The translations under genes were made by a program, and so were the position numbers. A stretch of DNA of 64,000 nt, from the NCBI GenBank assembly GCA_012845835.1, contig JABAKD010000006.1, positions 5,882,318-5,946,317 on the forward strand, read 5' to 3'. Origin of the DNA: Undaria pinnatifida (taxonomy: Eukaryota > Sar > Phaeophyceae > Laminariales > Alariaceae). The notes beneath the pieces are model-generated. The model was not told the origin of the DNA. It did not search any database and was given only the letters and a program-made list of their open reading frames with translations. Below, piece after piece: positions 12,510 to 24,954 of the stretch. The stretch's first letter is position 1. Every line of letters starts with the position of its first letter.

Positions 12510-13095
12510 GAAGTAAATGGAAGTTCCCACTACTTCCGATGAAGGTTCGACTTCTCCGACGGAAGCCTCCACTACTTCCACCACTTCCATGCAAGCTTCC
12601 ACGTAATTTCAATGCGATGGATTGCATCACTTTCAGGGACGTTTAGATACCCTACTTCCACGGAAACTTCCAAAAGATACTCAAATAGAGGCTTCCAAAA
12701 GATACTTCAGCGGAAGCTTTCATGAAAATAGTGAAAGCTCCCATGAAGGAATGTCCCAAGGAAGAAGTAGATGCTTCCATGGAAGTGGTGGAAACTTCAA
12801 CGGAAGAAGCATTCGCACTTCCACGGAAGATCCCATAGACGCAGCGGAAGTCGGAAATAGATGCCATGGAAACAGTGGAAGTTTCCATGCAAGTAGTAGA
12901 ACCTCCCTTGGAAGTGGCGGAAATGTACTGCTCCCAAAGAGGTGTTTTCTTATTTCATGACAGTACACGGAATCTCCAATGGAAGCACACGGAGATAGTA
13001 GAAGCTTCCGTGGAAGTATCGGAGGTTTTCACGGAAGTCGTGGAGGCTCCACTCCCATGGAAGCTTCCCCATTTCCATGGAATTTTCCAGGTTAT
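12510..13095. repeat. Degenerate TTCC/GGAAG repeat
   Basis: Irregular repeats of ACTTCCA, TGGAAG and CGGAAG fill this stretch on both strands. A related short piece lies at 16055-16130, beside the gap. No convincing gene is present. Confidence 0.7.
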
Positions 13096-13129
13096 GTTCT
13101 GTAGGGGGTATATTCTGGGTAAGGGTATA

Positions 13130-13495
13130 GGAGTCTTACAAAACTTCCATAAATTTTGGGTACGGGTATGAAAGTGTTACAGAACTTCCAGAAGTTCAAG
13201 TTATTGTGGCACCAGCGTACAGAACTCACAGACGTCCCGGGCGGGTAGAAAAGTTGCTGTCCCCGTACCCCGGGGATCTGGCACGGGTTGTACAGAACTC
13301 ACAGAAGTTCCGGGTACGGGTATGAATGTCCTACAGAACTCACAGAAGTTCGGGTACGGGTATGAAAGTCTTACAGAACTTCCAAAAGTTCCGGGAATCG
13401 TGGCACGGGCATATAGAAATCACAGAGGTTCCGGGTGCGGGTATGAATGTCCTGCAAAACTTACAGAAGTTCCGGGTACGGGTAATACCCGGGAA
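13130..13495 (+). repeat. Minisatellite A (GAAGTTCCGGGTACGGGT)
   Basis: Tandem units of roughly 45 bases contain ACAGAACT(C/T)(A/C)CA, GAAGTTCCGGG and TACGGGTATGAA. The same unit forms a second array at 14280-14640. The half sites GAACTTC and GAAGTTC face each other within units. Confidence 0.85.
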
Positions 13496-13504
13496 AATAC
13501 CTAC

Positions 13505-14270
13505 CCCTCGGGGGGGAGCTCGATTCGATGTGTAGGATTTAACCCAACCTGTAGATGGAATGTTCTCACTGGGCCAATGTCCCCGAGGCAATCTGTCGTC
13601 GCTTCAAGGGAACTACGAATTGTCGACAAAACCACCACCGAGAGAAGCGACAAATCGTGAACCTCAATGAGTAGCGAACGGGGCAACAGTCGCGCTCACG
13701 GCTACTATACTGCGCTGTAGCAGTTCATACCATAGCGTACCCCCGCTGTGGCGCTTCAAAATAAATAATGGCGGTCGCAAGCCCATATGTGCCGCCAGCT
13801 CGATAAACCAAGTGCGGCGACAAAGAAGCGAAACTACTGAAAACACAGAGAGATAGTTCAAGACGTCGATGGCAGCTGCATCGTCGTCCCCGCAGATCTG
13901 TGTGTTATTCTAAGTTGTGTTATTCCGATAGGAAACAATCGACAATACGCAACACGTGGTTTCCCGATAGGAGCCAAATTCGTATGTTTCCACCAGACAG
14001 AATTCGATTCATAAAATATTAAAGTTTTCGATTCAAAACTGTCCTTCGTTAATATAATACGTGCCGACGGGTTAGAAACAATAGAAACATGAACAGGACC
14101 CACAGTACGTGCTGCCATCATACACGATACGTAATGCTACAGCTGCACATTCATTCTGTGTTCGGTTGGTGTCATTGATTAGATCTGACGTCATAATAAA
14201 ATGCATATTAACACACTCTTTGGGTTATTAAACCTGAATTAATCCATGTGGGCTCCCCAGGAACTGTAAC
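13505..14270. other. Unique spacer between minisatellites, no gene seen
   Basis: Ordinary-complexity sequence lies between the two related arrays. Short ORFs of 60-90 codons occur on both strands, but none shows splice signals, motifs or a family I recognise. Confidence 0.5.
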
Positions 14271-14279
14271 AAAGGTATA

Positions 14280-14640
14280 CCCGTAACCGGGGATTATGCC
14301 ACAGTCTTACAGGAGCCACAGAAGTTCCGGGCTAGGGTATGGGGATGTCACAGAAGTTACAGAAATTCCGGGTGCGGTACTGAAGTGTTACAGAACTCAC
14401 AAAAGTTCCGGGTATGGTGGCACGGGCGTAGAGAACTCACATAAGTTATGAAAGTTATATACCCGTACCCCGGGTATTTGTGGCACTCGCGTACAGAACT
14501 TCCAGAAGTTCCGGGTACTGGTATGAATGTCGTACAGAACTGCCAGAAGTTCCGGGTACGGGTATGAATGTCCTACAGAACTCACAGAAGTCCTTTGTAG
14601 GGTAATACCTGGGGTAAATACCCCGGTATGTTTTGTGTGT
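14280..14640 (+). repeat. Minisatellite B, same unit as 13130-13495
   Basis: The same unit (CAGAACTCACAGAAGTTCCG and variants, with GGGTA and TATGAATGTC) recurs in the same orientation, 0.8 kb from the first array. Confidence 0.85.
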
Positions 14641-14699
14641 ACCCTACCGAACACAACCTTGGAATATTCCACCACTTCTATAGAAGCCACTACTTATTA

Positions 14700-16050
14700 T
14701 AAAAATTAAAATACACTCCAGGTGTGAGATCGAAGATTTCGTCGAAACTCATCTTTTCAAGCTGTGTGTGATACTCCGATCGCGCGCATTACGAGTTGTG
14801 TGTCCTCATGAAGGATATAGGTCGGCGACTCCCCTTACAACTACAGTGTAGCTATCAGGGTCAACAGTATGATTTTAGTCAGTCTGTGCGCGGAAACTAT
14901 AAAACCCGTTTCTGAGGGGGGCAAAATCTGACAGCTGTGAAGGAAAAGGGGGCCTGGTTTTGATCAAAAGCGAGCGGGTTTGGAGGGGGGCGGGGGGGGG
15001 GGGGGGGGAAGGGGCAATTTGTGCATGTAAGCTATAAATCCTTTCGAGGGGATAAATCTGACGGTTTTGGCACCTGTATACTATTGGGGGCGGGGGGGGG
15101 GGGGGGGGGGTTGGGGCGGGGGGGGGGGGGAGGGGGGGCGGGGGGGGGGGGGGGGGGGGGGGCGGGGGGGGCAGCTCAAAATGTGCCTGGAAACTATACA
15201 TTATTTTGAGGGGATAAATGTGACAGTTTTGGAAATAATACATCAGTTTATCATGTATATCCTGGGGTAAGTCGTACAATCAGTGAGTAAAGAGAGGGTG
15301 GAGTGTTCGACGGGGTGGGGTTGGGATGGGTTGGGGGGGAAAGGTGGGGGGTAGGGGCGGGGGGGGGGGGGGGGGGGGGGGGGAGGGCTTCAGGTGAGGG
15401 GTTTTGCTATACGTGTTGTGCTAGGTCTAGGCGATGGTGCGGGTGATGGGGAAGAAGGGGGCGTTCGAGGCGGGGGGGGGGGGAGGGGGGGAACACAGCG
15501 GCATGGATGGCTCTCGAAAGATAATGAGGTGGTATCCTGTGCGTGAAGTGTTTATTAATGTGGCGGATTTCGATATTTGGTGGGGCGTTTGAGTAAGGGA
15601 GAGCAAGAGGGGGGGGGGGGGGGGATTTTCAAGGAGGTTTAGGTCACAAATAATATTGAAATACACGTCGGCTGTGAGATCAAAGATATGTAGCAGCTTG
15701 TTATACGCGTGGTGCTAGGTCTAGGCGATCGTGCAGGTGGTCGGAAAAGAGGGGGGCGTTGGAGGGGGGGGGGGGGGGGGGGGGGGGGATATTCGAAAAC
15801 TACGTCATGGATGGTCAGAAAGATAATGACGTGATATCAACTGCGTATAGGTGTTTAATACTCAGGCCGATTTTGATTGTGAGTGGGGCGTTTGGACAGA
15901 CTAGGCGGAAGGGGGAGGGGGGGGGGAATCGGGGGACGGAGGGGCGGGGGGGGGGGGGGGGGTTGGGGGTTTTTATGAAAAAGAGGGGTCAGTGGAGGGG
16001 GAGGGAGGGGGGGGGGGGGGGGGCGGGGGGCGGGACATTTCACTACTTAT
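14700..16050 (-). mobile_element. G-tract element, copy 1 (reverse)
   Basis: Its reverse complement matches 23105-24570 along its whole length. Anchors include AGTCTGTGCGCGGAAACTAT, GCGATCGGAGTATCACACAC (as complement) and CGCCTAGACCTAGCACCAC. Between anchors are G-runs of 10-25 bases. One end carries a sequence like TCTCACAGCTGGAGTGTATTTT, which is also found alone elsewhere in the window. No transposase or reverse transcriptase was seen, so it is probably non-autonomous; I cannot assign a class. Run lengths in the G tracts may be unreliable. Confidence 0.7.
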
Positions 16051-16161
16051 ATCGTAGCTTCCAACGCTCCCGTGGTACATTAGGTTCCACTACTTCCATG
16101 GGAGCTGGCAGTGTACTACCATGGGAGCATCAATCTTCTCTGGCTGAGAACCCTCTTAGTT

Positions 16162-16661
16162 NNNNNNNNNNNNNNNNNNNNNNNNNNNNNNNNNNNNNNN
16201 NNNNNNNNNNNNNNNNNNNNNNNNNNNNNNNNNNNNNNNNNNNNNNNNNNNNNNNNNNNNNNNNNNNNNNNNNNNNNNNNNNNNNNNNNNNNNNNNNNNN
16301 NNNNNNNNNNNNNNNNNNNNNNNNNNNNNNNNNNNNNNNNNNNNNNNNNNNNNNNNNNNNNNNNNNNNNNNNNNNNNNNNNNNNNNNNNNNNNNNNNNNN
16401 NNNNNNNNNNNNNNNNNNNNNNNNNNNNNNNNNNNNNNNNNNNNNNNNNNNNNNNNNNNNNNNNNNNNNNNNNNNNNNNNNNNNNNNNNNNNNNNNNNNN
16501 NNNNNNNNNNNNNNNNNNNNNNNNNNNNNNNNNNNNNNNNNNNNNNNNNNNNNNNNNNNNNNNNNNNNNNNNNNNNNNNNNNNNNNNNNNNNNNNNNNNN
16601 NNNNNNNNNNNNNNNNNNNNNNNNNNNNNNNNNNNNNNNNNNNNNNNNNNNNNNNNNNNNN
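16162..16661. other. Assembly gap (500 N)
   Basis: Exactly 500 unknown bases. It lies between the two inverted copies of the G-tract element. ORFs that cross it are artefacts. Confidence 1.
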
Positions 16662-16663
16662 TC

Positions 16664-17460
16664 AACGCACCCCCCAGTGCGATAACTCCGATGGGTGCGA
16701 TTCTGAAAAGTATCAGAGCCGCTAATAATGGTGCTAAAGTGATGTAAAACAGGCACACCCCTGTGCGATAAATCCGATAGGTGCGATATTGAATAATAAT
16801 GCTATCTTCGTGCTGTCGACCATTGAGTGAGCAGCACGATAACGAAGAGTACGAAGCGGCTTGGCAACTTGCAGCGAGATCTAAGCGGCGGAGTCGAGTG
16901 GGAGTTTGGTATACGGTCGCCAAGGATGAAAAGGATGCGGTCCCCTGCTGGGAATGGTGTTTCAATTTGTCTTCCAGCTTCTTGTTGGTTTGTTTCCCTG
17001 TGTCGTTTTTATATTCTTCAGCGAATACGTACGGTGGTGCCATCTGGTTGCAGGTTGCAGCATGTATGTGTGTGTTTTGTGCTTGGTGGAGCTACGATAC
17101 ATTGTAACGGTATGTTTAGGCTAATAAATTTACCGGGTAGTAAAAAACCGACTCGTATCTACACATGCACCACGAAAGAGCGCCCAAAAAGGCGTGCTTC
17201 CCGATGATACCGCAATTCGCCTGTTAAAGCACTGAGAGTACTCTTCTACCTGTAACAACTGAAACGCGGCCAGCAGCCACTCATAGTAGCACGCAACACC
17301 GTACCCCAGAAGTGGATTTTTTATCGGGGTTATCGCACCCAGGGTGCGATGACCCCGATAGGGGTGAGAAAATCGAATTGAATAATATCAATCTCGTTTT
17401 TCTTACGCACGCACCCCGGTGCCATGACTCCGATGAGCGCGACAACCCCGATAGGTGCCA
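16664..17460. repeat. Short dispersed GTGCGATAACTCCGAT repeats
   Basis: A 40-50 base unit with GCACCCC, GTGCGAT(A/G)A, CCGAT(A/G)GG and TTGAATAATA occurs near 16668-16715, 16752-16797, 17325-17395 and 17410-17460. The sequence between them (16800-17310) shows no supported gene. Confidence 0.55.
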
Positions 17461-17469
17461 CCACACGCA

Positions 17470-18090
17470 TTTTTACGATACGAGGGGGCTGCGAAAGTCG
17501 GATCGTTCGCAATACCTCTCTCTTATACATGAGACTCGCCTTGTTGGTCAGCGCTGGTCAGCATCGTTGCCTTCATGACTTTCACACACACGCCAACAGC
17601 AACTCTAACGATGGACGCAACGGCAGCGGCAGCGTGCTGTAGCAATATATCTTGGCGCTACTCTGTGAAAGGTCAAGATAATATTTTGAAACATCTCGTA
17701 TCATACGGCGGGTACAGTATCTACCACATCATATGGGGCTGCGGCTTTCGGATCGTGCGTCGATACCTCTCTCTCTCACGCCCAACTCTCACCTACGTCA
17801 GTAAGCGTCGTTGCTGATCTTGACAAGTAGTTGCACACACCCCAGAAACAATAATACCAGCTACAACAAACCTCAGCCCAACATGCCGCATGCAGCAGTA
17901 TCTTAGCACCGGGAGAGGTGGAGATGATACTTCAAAACAGCTCGTACGTGGGGTAGATACCACAACCACAAACCATTGCGTAGCTTGTAGAGCGCGCGTG
18001 GACTGTGGCCTTCGGATCGCGCGTCGATTTATCTCTCGTATTATCTAGGCTCACCTTTATCAGTCAGCAATGTTGCTGATAGGGATGAGG
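17470..18090 (+). repeat. Tandem repeat, ~260 bp x 3
   Basis: The block TCGGATCGTGCGTCGATACC with CTCTCTC and GTTGCTGAT recurs with drift near 17490-17575, 17735-17820 and 17998-18085. The sequence before each block is also related (ACATCTCGTA and ACAGCTCGTA). Confidence 0.6.
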
Positions 18091-18094
18091 TTTG

Positions 18095-18790
18095 CACCCA
18101 TGCCAGCAACGGCACCGAACGACAGCAGCACCGGCGTCAGAACTGGCAGCACCAGCAGCACCAGCATACCGTAGCAGTATGACTGAGGCCTCCTGCCCCA
18201 ACTGATGGTCCCACCATTGCTTGTTGTCAGTTTTCTGGTACTCTCAATGACCACCTGTCTGGCGATGGATTGTCTCGCACAAACTTGCCATGGGGAGAGG
18301 TCACGAGTGTATTTCGAAACAGGGTTCGCTCGAAATCTCCAGCACGGCGCGTCCGTGAAATAATCCACCACGCACGGCAGTACGCCCGTACAGCCTTCCC
18401 GGGTGTTGCAAGAAGCTGTGCGCTCTCTGGATGAACCCCACGAGGCACGGGTTAGGCAGGCCGCCACATGGCGGAAGCAGATTCTAAAAATGAAAACAGA
18501 TACCACAGGATACCGGTCGGTGCGCGATGTTCACATTTCAACGATGCTTCTGAATCGGTTTCTCGATCGGTTTCCGAATTATCGATCCGGTTTGAGAATC
18601 GGAATCATCCGAATTTCTGAAATGTTTAGATAGCGGTCATTGCAGGGTGGTGCTGTCCGGCATCAATGTGGGGGCGATGCCCCTAGCAGGTCCTCTCTTG
18701 TGCGGTTGTGGGGTGGAGGACACACCGGGGTCGGATCTACACGGAACGGAGTGAGGGACCTTGGACCTTGAACATGTGTTCCTACAAAAT
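18095..18790. other. No supported gene
   Basis: A 148-codon minus-strand ORF (18060-18506) exists, with a hydrophobic tail, but an overlapping frame is also open and there are no splice or family signals. 18540-18620 holds a few CGGTTTC/CGATCGG near-repeats. Confidence 0.4.
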
Positions 18791-18794
18791 TTGA

Positions 18795-20165
18795 TGAAAA
18801 TCGACGAGCATCATATATAGAAACCAAATATCGAAATCCGCCATATTAATAAACACTTCACGCACAGGATATCACCTCATTATCTTTCGAGAGCCATCCA
18901 TGCCGCTGTGTCCCCCCCCCCCCCCCCGCCTCGAACGCCCCCTTCTTCCCCATCACCCGCACCATCGCCTAGGCCTAGCACCACTCGTATAACAAACCCC
19001 TCACCTAAAGCCCTTCCTCCCCCCCCCCCCACCCCCCCAACCCCCCCCCCTCCAACGCCCCCTCTTTTCCGACCACCTGCACGATCGCCTAGACCTAGCA
19101 CCACGCGTATAACAAGCTGCTACATATCTTTGATCTCACAGCCGAAGTGTATTTGAATATTATTTGTGACCTAAATCTCCTAAAACCCTCCCCCCCCCCC
19201 CCCCCCCCCCCCCCCTTCTTGCTCTCCCTTACTCAAACGCCCCACCAAATATAGAAATCCGCCACATTAATAAACACTTCACGCACAGGATATCACCTCA
19301 TTATCTTTCGAGAGCCATCCATGCCGCTGTGTTCCCCCCCCCCCCCCCCCCGCCTCGAACGCCCCCTTCTTCCCCATCACCCGCACCATCGCCTAGACCT
19401 AGCACCACACGTATAACAAACCCCTCACCTAAAGCCCTTCCTCCCCCCCGCCCCCCCCCCGCCCCCACAACCCCCACCTCCCCCCCAACCCATCCCAACC
19501 CCACCCCCTCGAACACTCCACCCTCTCTTTACTCACTGATTGTACGACTTACCCCAGGATATACATGATAAACTGATGTATTATTTCCAAAACCGTCACA
19601 TTTATCCCCTCAAAATAATGTATAGTGTTTCCAGGCACATATTGAGCTGCCCCCCCCGCCCCTCCCCCCCCCCCCCCCCGCCCCCCCCCCCCCCCCCCCC
19701 GCCCCCAATAATATACTGGTGCCAAAACCGTCAGATTTATCCCCTCGAAAGGATTTATAGCTTACATGCACAAATTGCCCCCTTTCCTCCCCCCCCCCCC
19801 CCCTCCAAACCCGCTCGCTTTTGATCAAAACCAGGCCCCCACGTCCTTCAAAACTCCGCCCCACCCCCCTCACCGGTTGTTCGACTTACAAGATTCACTT
19901 GATAAAAGGATACATTTCCCTTCACAGCTGTCAGATTTTGTCCCCCTCAGAAACGGGTTTTATAGTTTCCGCGCACAGACTGACTAAAATCATCCTGTTG
20001 ACCCTGATAGCTACACTGTAGTTGTAAGGGGAGTCGCCGACCTATATCCTTAATGAGGACACACAACTCGTAATGCGCGCGATCGGAGTATCACACACAG
20101 CTTGCAAAGATGAGTTTCGACGAAATCTTCGATCTCACAGCTGGAGTGTATTTTCATTTTTATAA
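18795..20165 (+). mobile_element. G-tract element, copy 2
   Basis: This copy is in the opposite orientation to 14700-16050 and the same as 23105-24570. Its left end differs from the others: the module with TAATAAACACTTCACGCACA and GAGAGCCATCCATGCCGC is present twice (about 18815-19075 and 19235-19460), which suggests internal rearrangement. The right end reads AGCTTGCAAAGATGAG, then CTCACAGCTGGAGTGTATTT. Confidence 0.7.
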
Positions 20166-20204
20166 ATATAGAAACTGAGCAGTTAGTCTACAGTAGTAGT
20201 AGTC

Positions 20205-20400
20205 CGTAGTAGTAGTGGGAATGAACCCTATGCACCATGAAGGAATAATGCTGAACCCTACGATGCGCGATAAAAAATAAAGCACGCGCCGGGGGGGAGA
20301 AGGGAAGACACCACCTGTGACCACGGCACGGCTTGTCCAGAAGGTCGCCGAGGGTAAAAGTTATGACGAGTTCAGCTGGAGCGTGTACGAGTGATAATAA
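20205..20400 (+). mobile_element. tRNA-derived SINE copy, 5' truncated
   Basis: The core GAACCCTA...GCGCGATAA, then GGGGGGAGAAGGGAAGACACC, CTGTGACCACGG, CTTGTCCAGAAGGTCGC and GGGTAAAAG, matches copies at 34883, 39790 (reverse), 50135 and 61014. The 5' tRNA-like head is not recognisable here. Confidence 0.65.
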
Positions 20401-20934
20401 TGAATAATGACGCAGTACTAGGGGGGCTAGTATCCACATCATGCCAGTACGATACCTGGTATCCAGTCTAGTCTATAAAAAAAAAAAAAAAAAACGTTGC
20501 TGATCTTACCCCTCTGTAGACTATGGTCTAGACTATTTGTGTACAAATACTGCTTGAGATTGTTTGTATCCCAGTCGATGCTCGTGGCCAAAACCGGACA
20601 ACAAAGCTGGCCTTCATTGCTCATGCTGCAAGCTCTCATTCCGCACGGATTCCTTCACTCTCCATGATTACCATCTGTGTTTCCCGCAACCTAGATTTCA
20701 AGTTCAGGGCAAAACAGCAGGGAAAGCGACCCAGGATGGGCTTCTTGTTTGAAACCCAAGGTACGTTCGGTTCTAAACTCGGCATGATGGTTCCTGGATT
20801 TCTTATTTTCCTGCAAATATCACCGTAGCTTTCTTATTGCGCTGTTTCTTGTTATGTGCCCAGCAATGTGCAGCACACTATCGATAAACCTTTTCCCAGG
20901 TTACTTACAACTATGGACCTGTGACTTTCGTGAG

Positions 20935-21005
20935 AGGCTATAGTATCGACTGACAATATAGCGCGTGTAGCGTCGTCGGCAAGACACGGATTCAAATACC
21001 ACCGC
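20935..21005 (+). repeat. tRNA-like SINE fragment
   Basis: It shares CGTCGTCGGCAAGACACGGA with the tRNA-like fragment at 9391-9472 and ends with the B-box-like GGATTCAAATACC (20988-21000). The A box is weak. Confidence 0.4.
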
Positions 21006-21296
21006 GTACAACGTGTGTTTTACCTTTACCTGCCTCCGCTCGAAAGACTGCGCCTCCTGGCTGTGTGGATGAGCCTTTGGGGTCCGCGCACGGCGATATA
21101 TATAATGAATTAATGGCAACTGCGCACGGTCTTACGCTAATGTTTGCATAGAGCAAGCGATAAATCGAGCTACACGCGCGGCCTACAACTGTATCATACT
21201 TCATTCGGATTGGGAAATGACATGCAATCGTCATTCCCGAATCTAGCAGCCGCCGTTGCTCCGTGTTGTTGACGCTGATGCAATGTAATCGGTTAG

Positions 21297-21599
21297 TCTA
21301 TATTATTCGTCGTTTTTCTCATCTGAATCCACGAAAAGGTGGCCGGTGTTTGGGGTTCATCAAGGCCTGTGGCAATTAATTCTAAAACACGTCGGCTCTT
21401 CGGAAATCTCGACCCATCCGGGTGGTCCTTGTTTGTTGTGGTCCTAGTTATATTCGTCGTTTTCCCCCTCTGAATCCACAAAAAGGGGACCGGTTTTGTG
21501 GGTTCATCAAGGCCTGGGGCAATTCTAAAGCACGTCGGCTCTTCGGAAACCTCGACCCATCATCCGGATGGTCCTTGTTTGTTGCAGTCCCGATTAACA
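21297..21599 (+). repeat. Tandem duplication, ~151 bp x 2
   Basis: Two adjacent copies each contain ATTCGTCGTTTT, CTGAATCCAC, GGTTCATCAAGGCCTG, CACGTCGGCTCTTCGGAAA and TGGTCCTTGTTTGTTG, with few differences. Confidence 0.85.
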
Positions 21600-22134
21600 T
21601 TCATATTGTAGCAGTTTTCTTAAAATATGGAGAAAGCCGTTCCGTGCTTTTAACTATAGGCTATGACTCTTACGAGGCGAAATTCCGACTTTCCCTAGCG
21701 TCTTTAATGGTGAGCTAAATATTGTGGCCTGCGGGTGCTCTTCCTAAAAATCATCATGGGGGCGCTCTGAAATAGCAAAAACAATCGGCTACGAGGCGAC
21801 ACGCACCTTCGGTCATTATGTATTAGCGCAAGAGTTTCCATATGTAGGAGTGCAGGGGTCTGGCGTTTTGGACCCACGCTTTAGTTTTTGTATTCCCTGG
21901 TACTGTGTGAGATAGGCGTTCGAGGAGCTTTAGGATTAAGTGTGCACCGTCCGACGCCTGATGCAGAAAGCCAGATCTCACACGTCGGTCTTCGTTCGAT
22001 CAATACAGGTGTGCGAGCGTGCGTTTTCATTACATCAAGAGCAGAAGAAAGATCACTTCGGAACAGTAGCGATCGACGTCCACCGCATGTTGCTTCATGA
22101 CTCGACAGCACTAACAACCCGAGCATCAGGCCTG

Positions 22135-22940
22135 GGCTGGACCTCAGCTGGCCTGCCGCATATGTATCTCTGTCTTAGAATTGGCGACCTCAGAGCCCCA
22201 CAGCGGCACGGTAAAAATCATGGACGTGAAATCGTACATTTGAGACAATAATAATAAGTTGAAAAGGAAGCACAAGCAGACCTGATAAAATTGCGATAAA
22301 CCACACTGCCGACCCATCGCATACCCTCCTGAGACGACCTCTACGAAACACAGTGCCATTTACCTCACGAAGTAAAATCACCCTTGCGATCAATAGTGAT
22401 GACATCGCATATATATGACATCACATACCCACCTCGCCTGATGTATTTGTAGGACGTATCTCTGACTTAAAATTGACGACCGCAGAGCCCCACATCGACA
22501 AGGTTAAAATTGCGGTAAACTACCTTACCAACCCATTACGTAGGGTATTTCGTGCATACCGTCTGCATGATCGCCTTCCAACGTACGCCAAGCGAAGTAT
22601 TACTAACGAGGTAACGTAATTGAGCGCGTGTATACCAAGTATGACTAACGAGGTAACGTAATTGAGCACATGTATACCAAGCGTTCCTTTAAAACTGACG
22701 ATTCGCATCCCTCCCTCTAATGCTCAATGGCGGAGACAGTACATGGCCACATGCATCACCTCGCATGCTGTATTTGGAAATACGTATCTCTTTCGTATAA
22801 TTAGCGATGTCAGAAAATAATGGTAACTATATGATGATGGTGACAAACAGTGCATGACCACATCACCTCGCCTGTTGTATTTGACAATACGTATCTCTTT
22901 CTTATAATTAGCGATGTCAGAAAATAATGGTACCTACAAA
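22135..22940 (+). repeat. Clustered repeats incl. 42-bp tandem
   Basis: A unit with CACCTCGCCTG, TGTATTTG, ACGTATCTCT and AATTAGCGATGTCAGAAAAT occurs near 22150, 22432, 22770 and 22866. The last two differ at few sites. Inside lies a 42-bp tandem duplication (TGACTAACGAGGTAACGTAA, 22599-22683). Confidence 0.7.
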
Positions 22941-23104
22941 TGTTCTATAAAATATTCTAGCTTTCGATCCATGTATCATACAACAACAAATTATGAAGAT
23001 TTAACACGTTATTTACTACACTTAAATACTGGGTTGCATGCTGCATCTAACATCAAACCTTCTAGAATAGTAAACATTACAAGCCAGATGATATAAGGGG
23101 ATGT

Positions 23105-24570
23105 CTTATTGCTTCAATCGTCAGGTTTGTCCCCTTTGAGGATTTATAGTTTCCGCGCACATATTGAAATGTCCCGCCCCCCGCCCCCCCCCCCCCCCCT
23201 CCCCTCCCCCTCCACTGACCCCTCTTGTTCTTAAAAAAACCCAACCCTCCCCCCCCGCCCCCCCGTCCCCCGATTCCCCCCCCCTTCCGCCTAGTTTGTC
23301 CAAACGCCCCACTCACAATCAAAATCGGCCCGAGTAATAAACACCTATACGCAGTTGATATCACGTCATTATCTTTCCGACCATCCATGACGTAGTTTTC
23401 AATTCTCCCCCCCCTCCCCCCCCCCTCCAACGCCCCCTCTTTTCCAACCACCTGCACGATCGCCTAGACCTAGCACCACGCGTATAACAAGCTGCTACAT
23501 ATCTTTGATCTCACAGCCGAAGTGTATTTGAATATTTTTTGTGACCTAAACCTCCTAAAAAATCTCCCCCCCCCCCCCCCCCCCCCTCTTGCTCTCCCTT
23601 ACTCAAACGCCCCACCAAATATCGAAATCCGCCACATTAGTAAACACTTCACGCACAGGATATCACCTCATTATCTTTCGAGAGCCATCCATGCCGCTGT
23701 CCCCCCTCCCCCCCCCCCGCCTCGAACGCCTCCTTCTTCCCCATCACCCGCACCATCGCCTAGACCTAGCACCACACGTAGAACAAACACTCACCTAAAG
23801 CCCTTCCTCCCCCCCCCCCCCCCGCCCCCCCCCCTTTCCCCCCCCCCCCCCCCCCCGCCCCCACCCCCCACCTCCCTCCCAACCCATCCCAACCCCACCC
23901 CCTCGAAACCACCCTCTCTTTACTCACTGATTGTACGACTTACCCCAGGATATACTGATAAACTGATGCATTATTTCCAAAACCGTCACATTTATCCCCT
24001 CAAAATAATGTATAGTTTCCAGGCACATATTGAGCTGCCCCCCCCGCCCCCCGCCCCCCCCGCCCCAACCCCCCCCCCCCCCCCCCCCCCGCCCCAACCC
24101 CCCCCCCCCCCAATAATAAACTGGTGCCAAAACCGTCAGATTTATCCCCTCGAAAGGATTTATAGCTTACATGCACAAATTGCCCCCTTTCCCCCCCCCC
24201 CCCCCCCCCCTCCAAACCCGCTCGCTTTTGATCAAAACCAGGCCCCCACGTCCTTCAAAACTCCGCCCCACCCCCCTCACCGGTTATTCGACTTACAAGA
24301 TTCACTTGATAAAGGGATACATTTCCCTACACAGCTGTCAGATTTTGTCCCCCTCAGAAACGGGTTTAATTTTATAGTTTCCGCGCACAGACTGACTAAA
24401 ATCATCCTGTTGACCCTGATAGCCACACTGTAGTTGTAAGGGGAGTCGCCGACCTATATCCTTAATGAGGACACACAACTCGTAATGCGCGCGATCGGAG
24501 TATCACACACAGCTTGCAAAGATGAGTTTCGACGAAATCTTCGATCTCACAGCTGGAGTGTATTTTTTTT
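23105..24570 (+). mobile_element. G-tract element, copy 3 (most complete)
   Basis: C-runs separate conserved anchors in the same order as the complement of 14700-16050. It begins near GTCAGGTTTGTCCCCTTTGA and ends at the CTCACAGCTGGAGTGTATTT motif. A 303-codon Pro-rich ORF (23522-24433) is just a translation of the C tracts and is not a gene. Confidence 0.7.
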
Positions 24571-24684
24571 ATAATATACAGGGAGTACACAGGAACTTGC
24601 GTACAAAGCCAGTAGACCCGAGTAGCCCACTCCAATAATTATCCAACAGTATGATTAATTGTTTTATGCATACAAGTGTTGAAC

Positions 24685-24935
24685 TCTACAGATAGATGTC
24701 TGGTTTTGTCCCCCTCAATGCGGGTTATGCAGCTTCCGTGAGCAGAAAAAGGCTAGACGTCTTAGTCCTGTTGACCCTGCCATTAGCAGGGGAGTCACCG
24801 ACCCGTATCCTTCGCGAGGGTATACAAACCCCGTAACACGCGCGATCGAAGTATTACACGGAGCTTGCAAAGCTGAGTTTTGATCATTGTCGTTATTGGT
24901 CGATCTCACAGCTGAAGTCTATTTTTTTCATTTTT
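24685..24935 (+). repeat. Diverged end of the G-tract element
   Basis: TTTTGTCCCCCTCA, CTGTTGACCCTG, GGGGAGTC(A/G)CCGACC, TATCCTT, CGCGCGATCGAAGTAT, AGCTTGCAAAG and CTCACAGCTGAAGT occur in the order found at the right end of copies 2 and 3. Only the end is present. Confidence 0.65.
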
Positions 24936-24954
24936 AATGTCTACTGCTTTGGTT

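Noticed and set aside
15759-17043. ORFs of 200-308 codons across the gap
   Set aside because: Most of their length is the 500-N gap; the flanks are G tracts or short unrelated sequence.
18060-18506. 148-codon minus-strand ORF
   Set aside because: It overlaps a tandem repeat unit and has no splice signals or family features.
23522-24433. 303-codon proline-rich ORF
   Set aside because: It is the translation of C-runs in a repeated element; the other copies have different frames.
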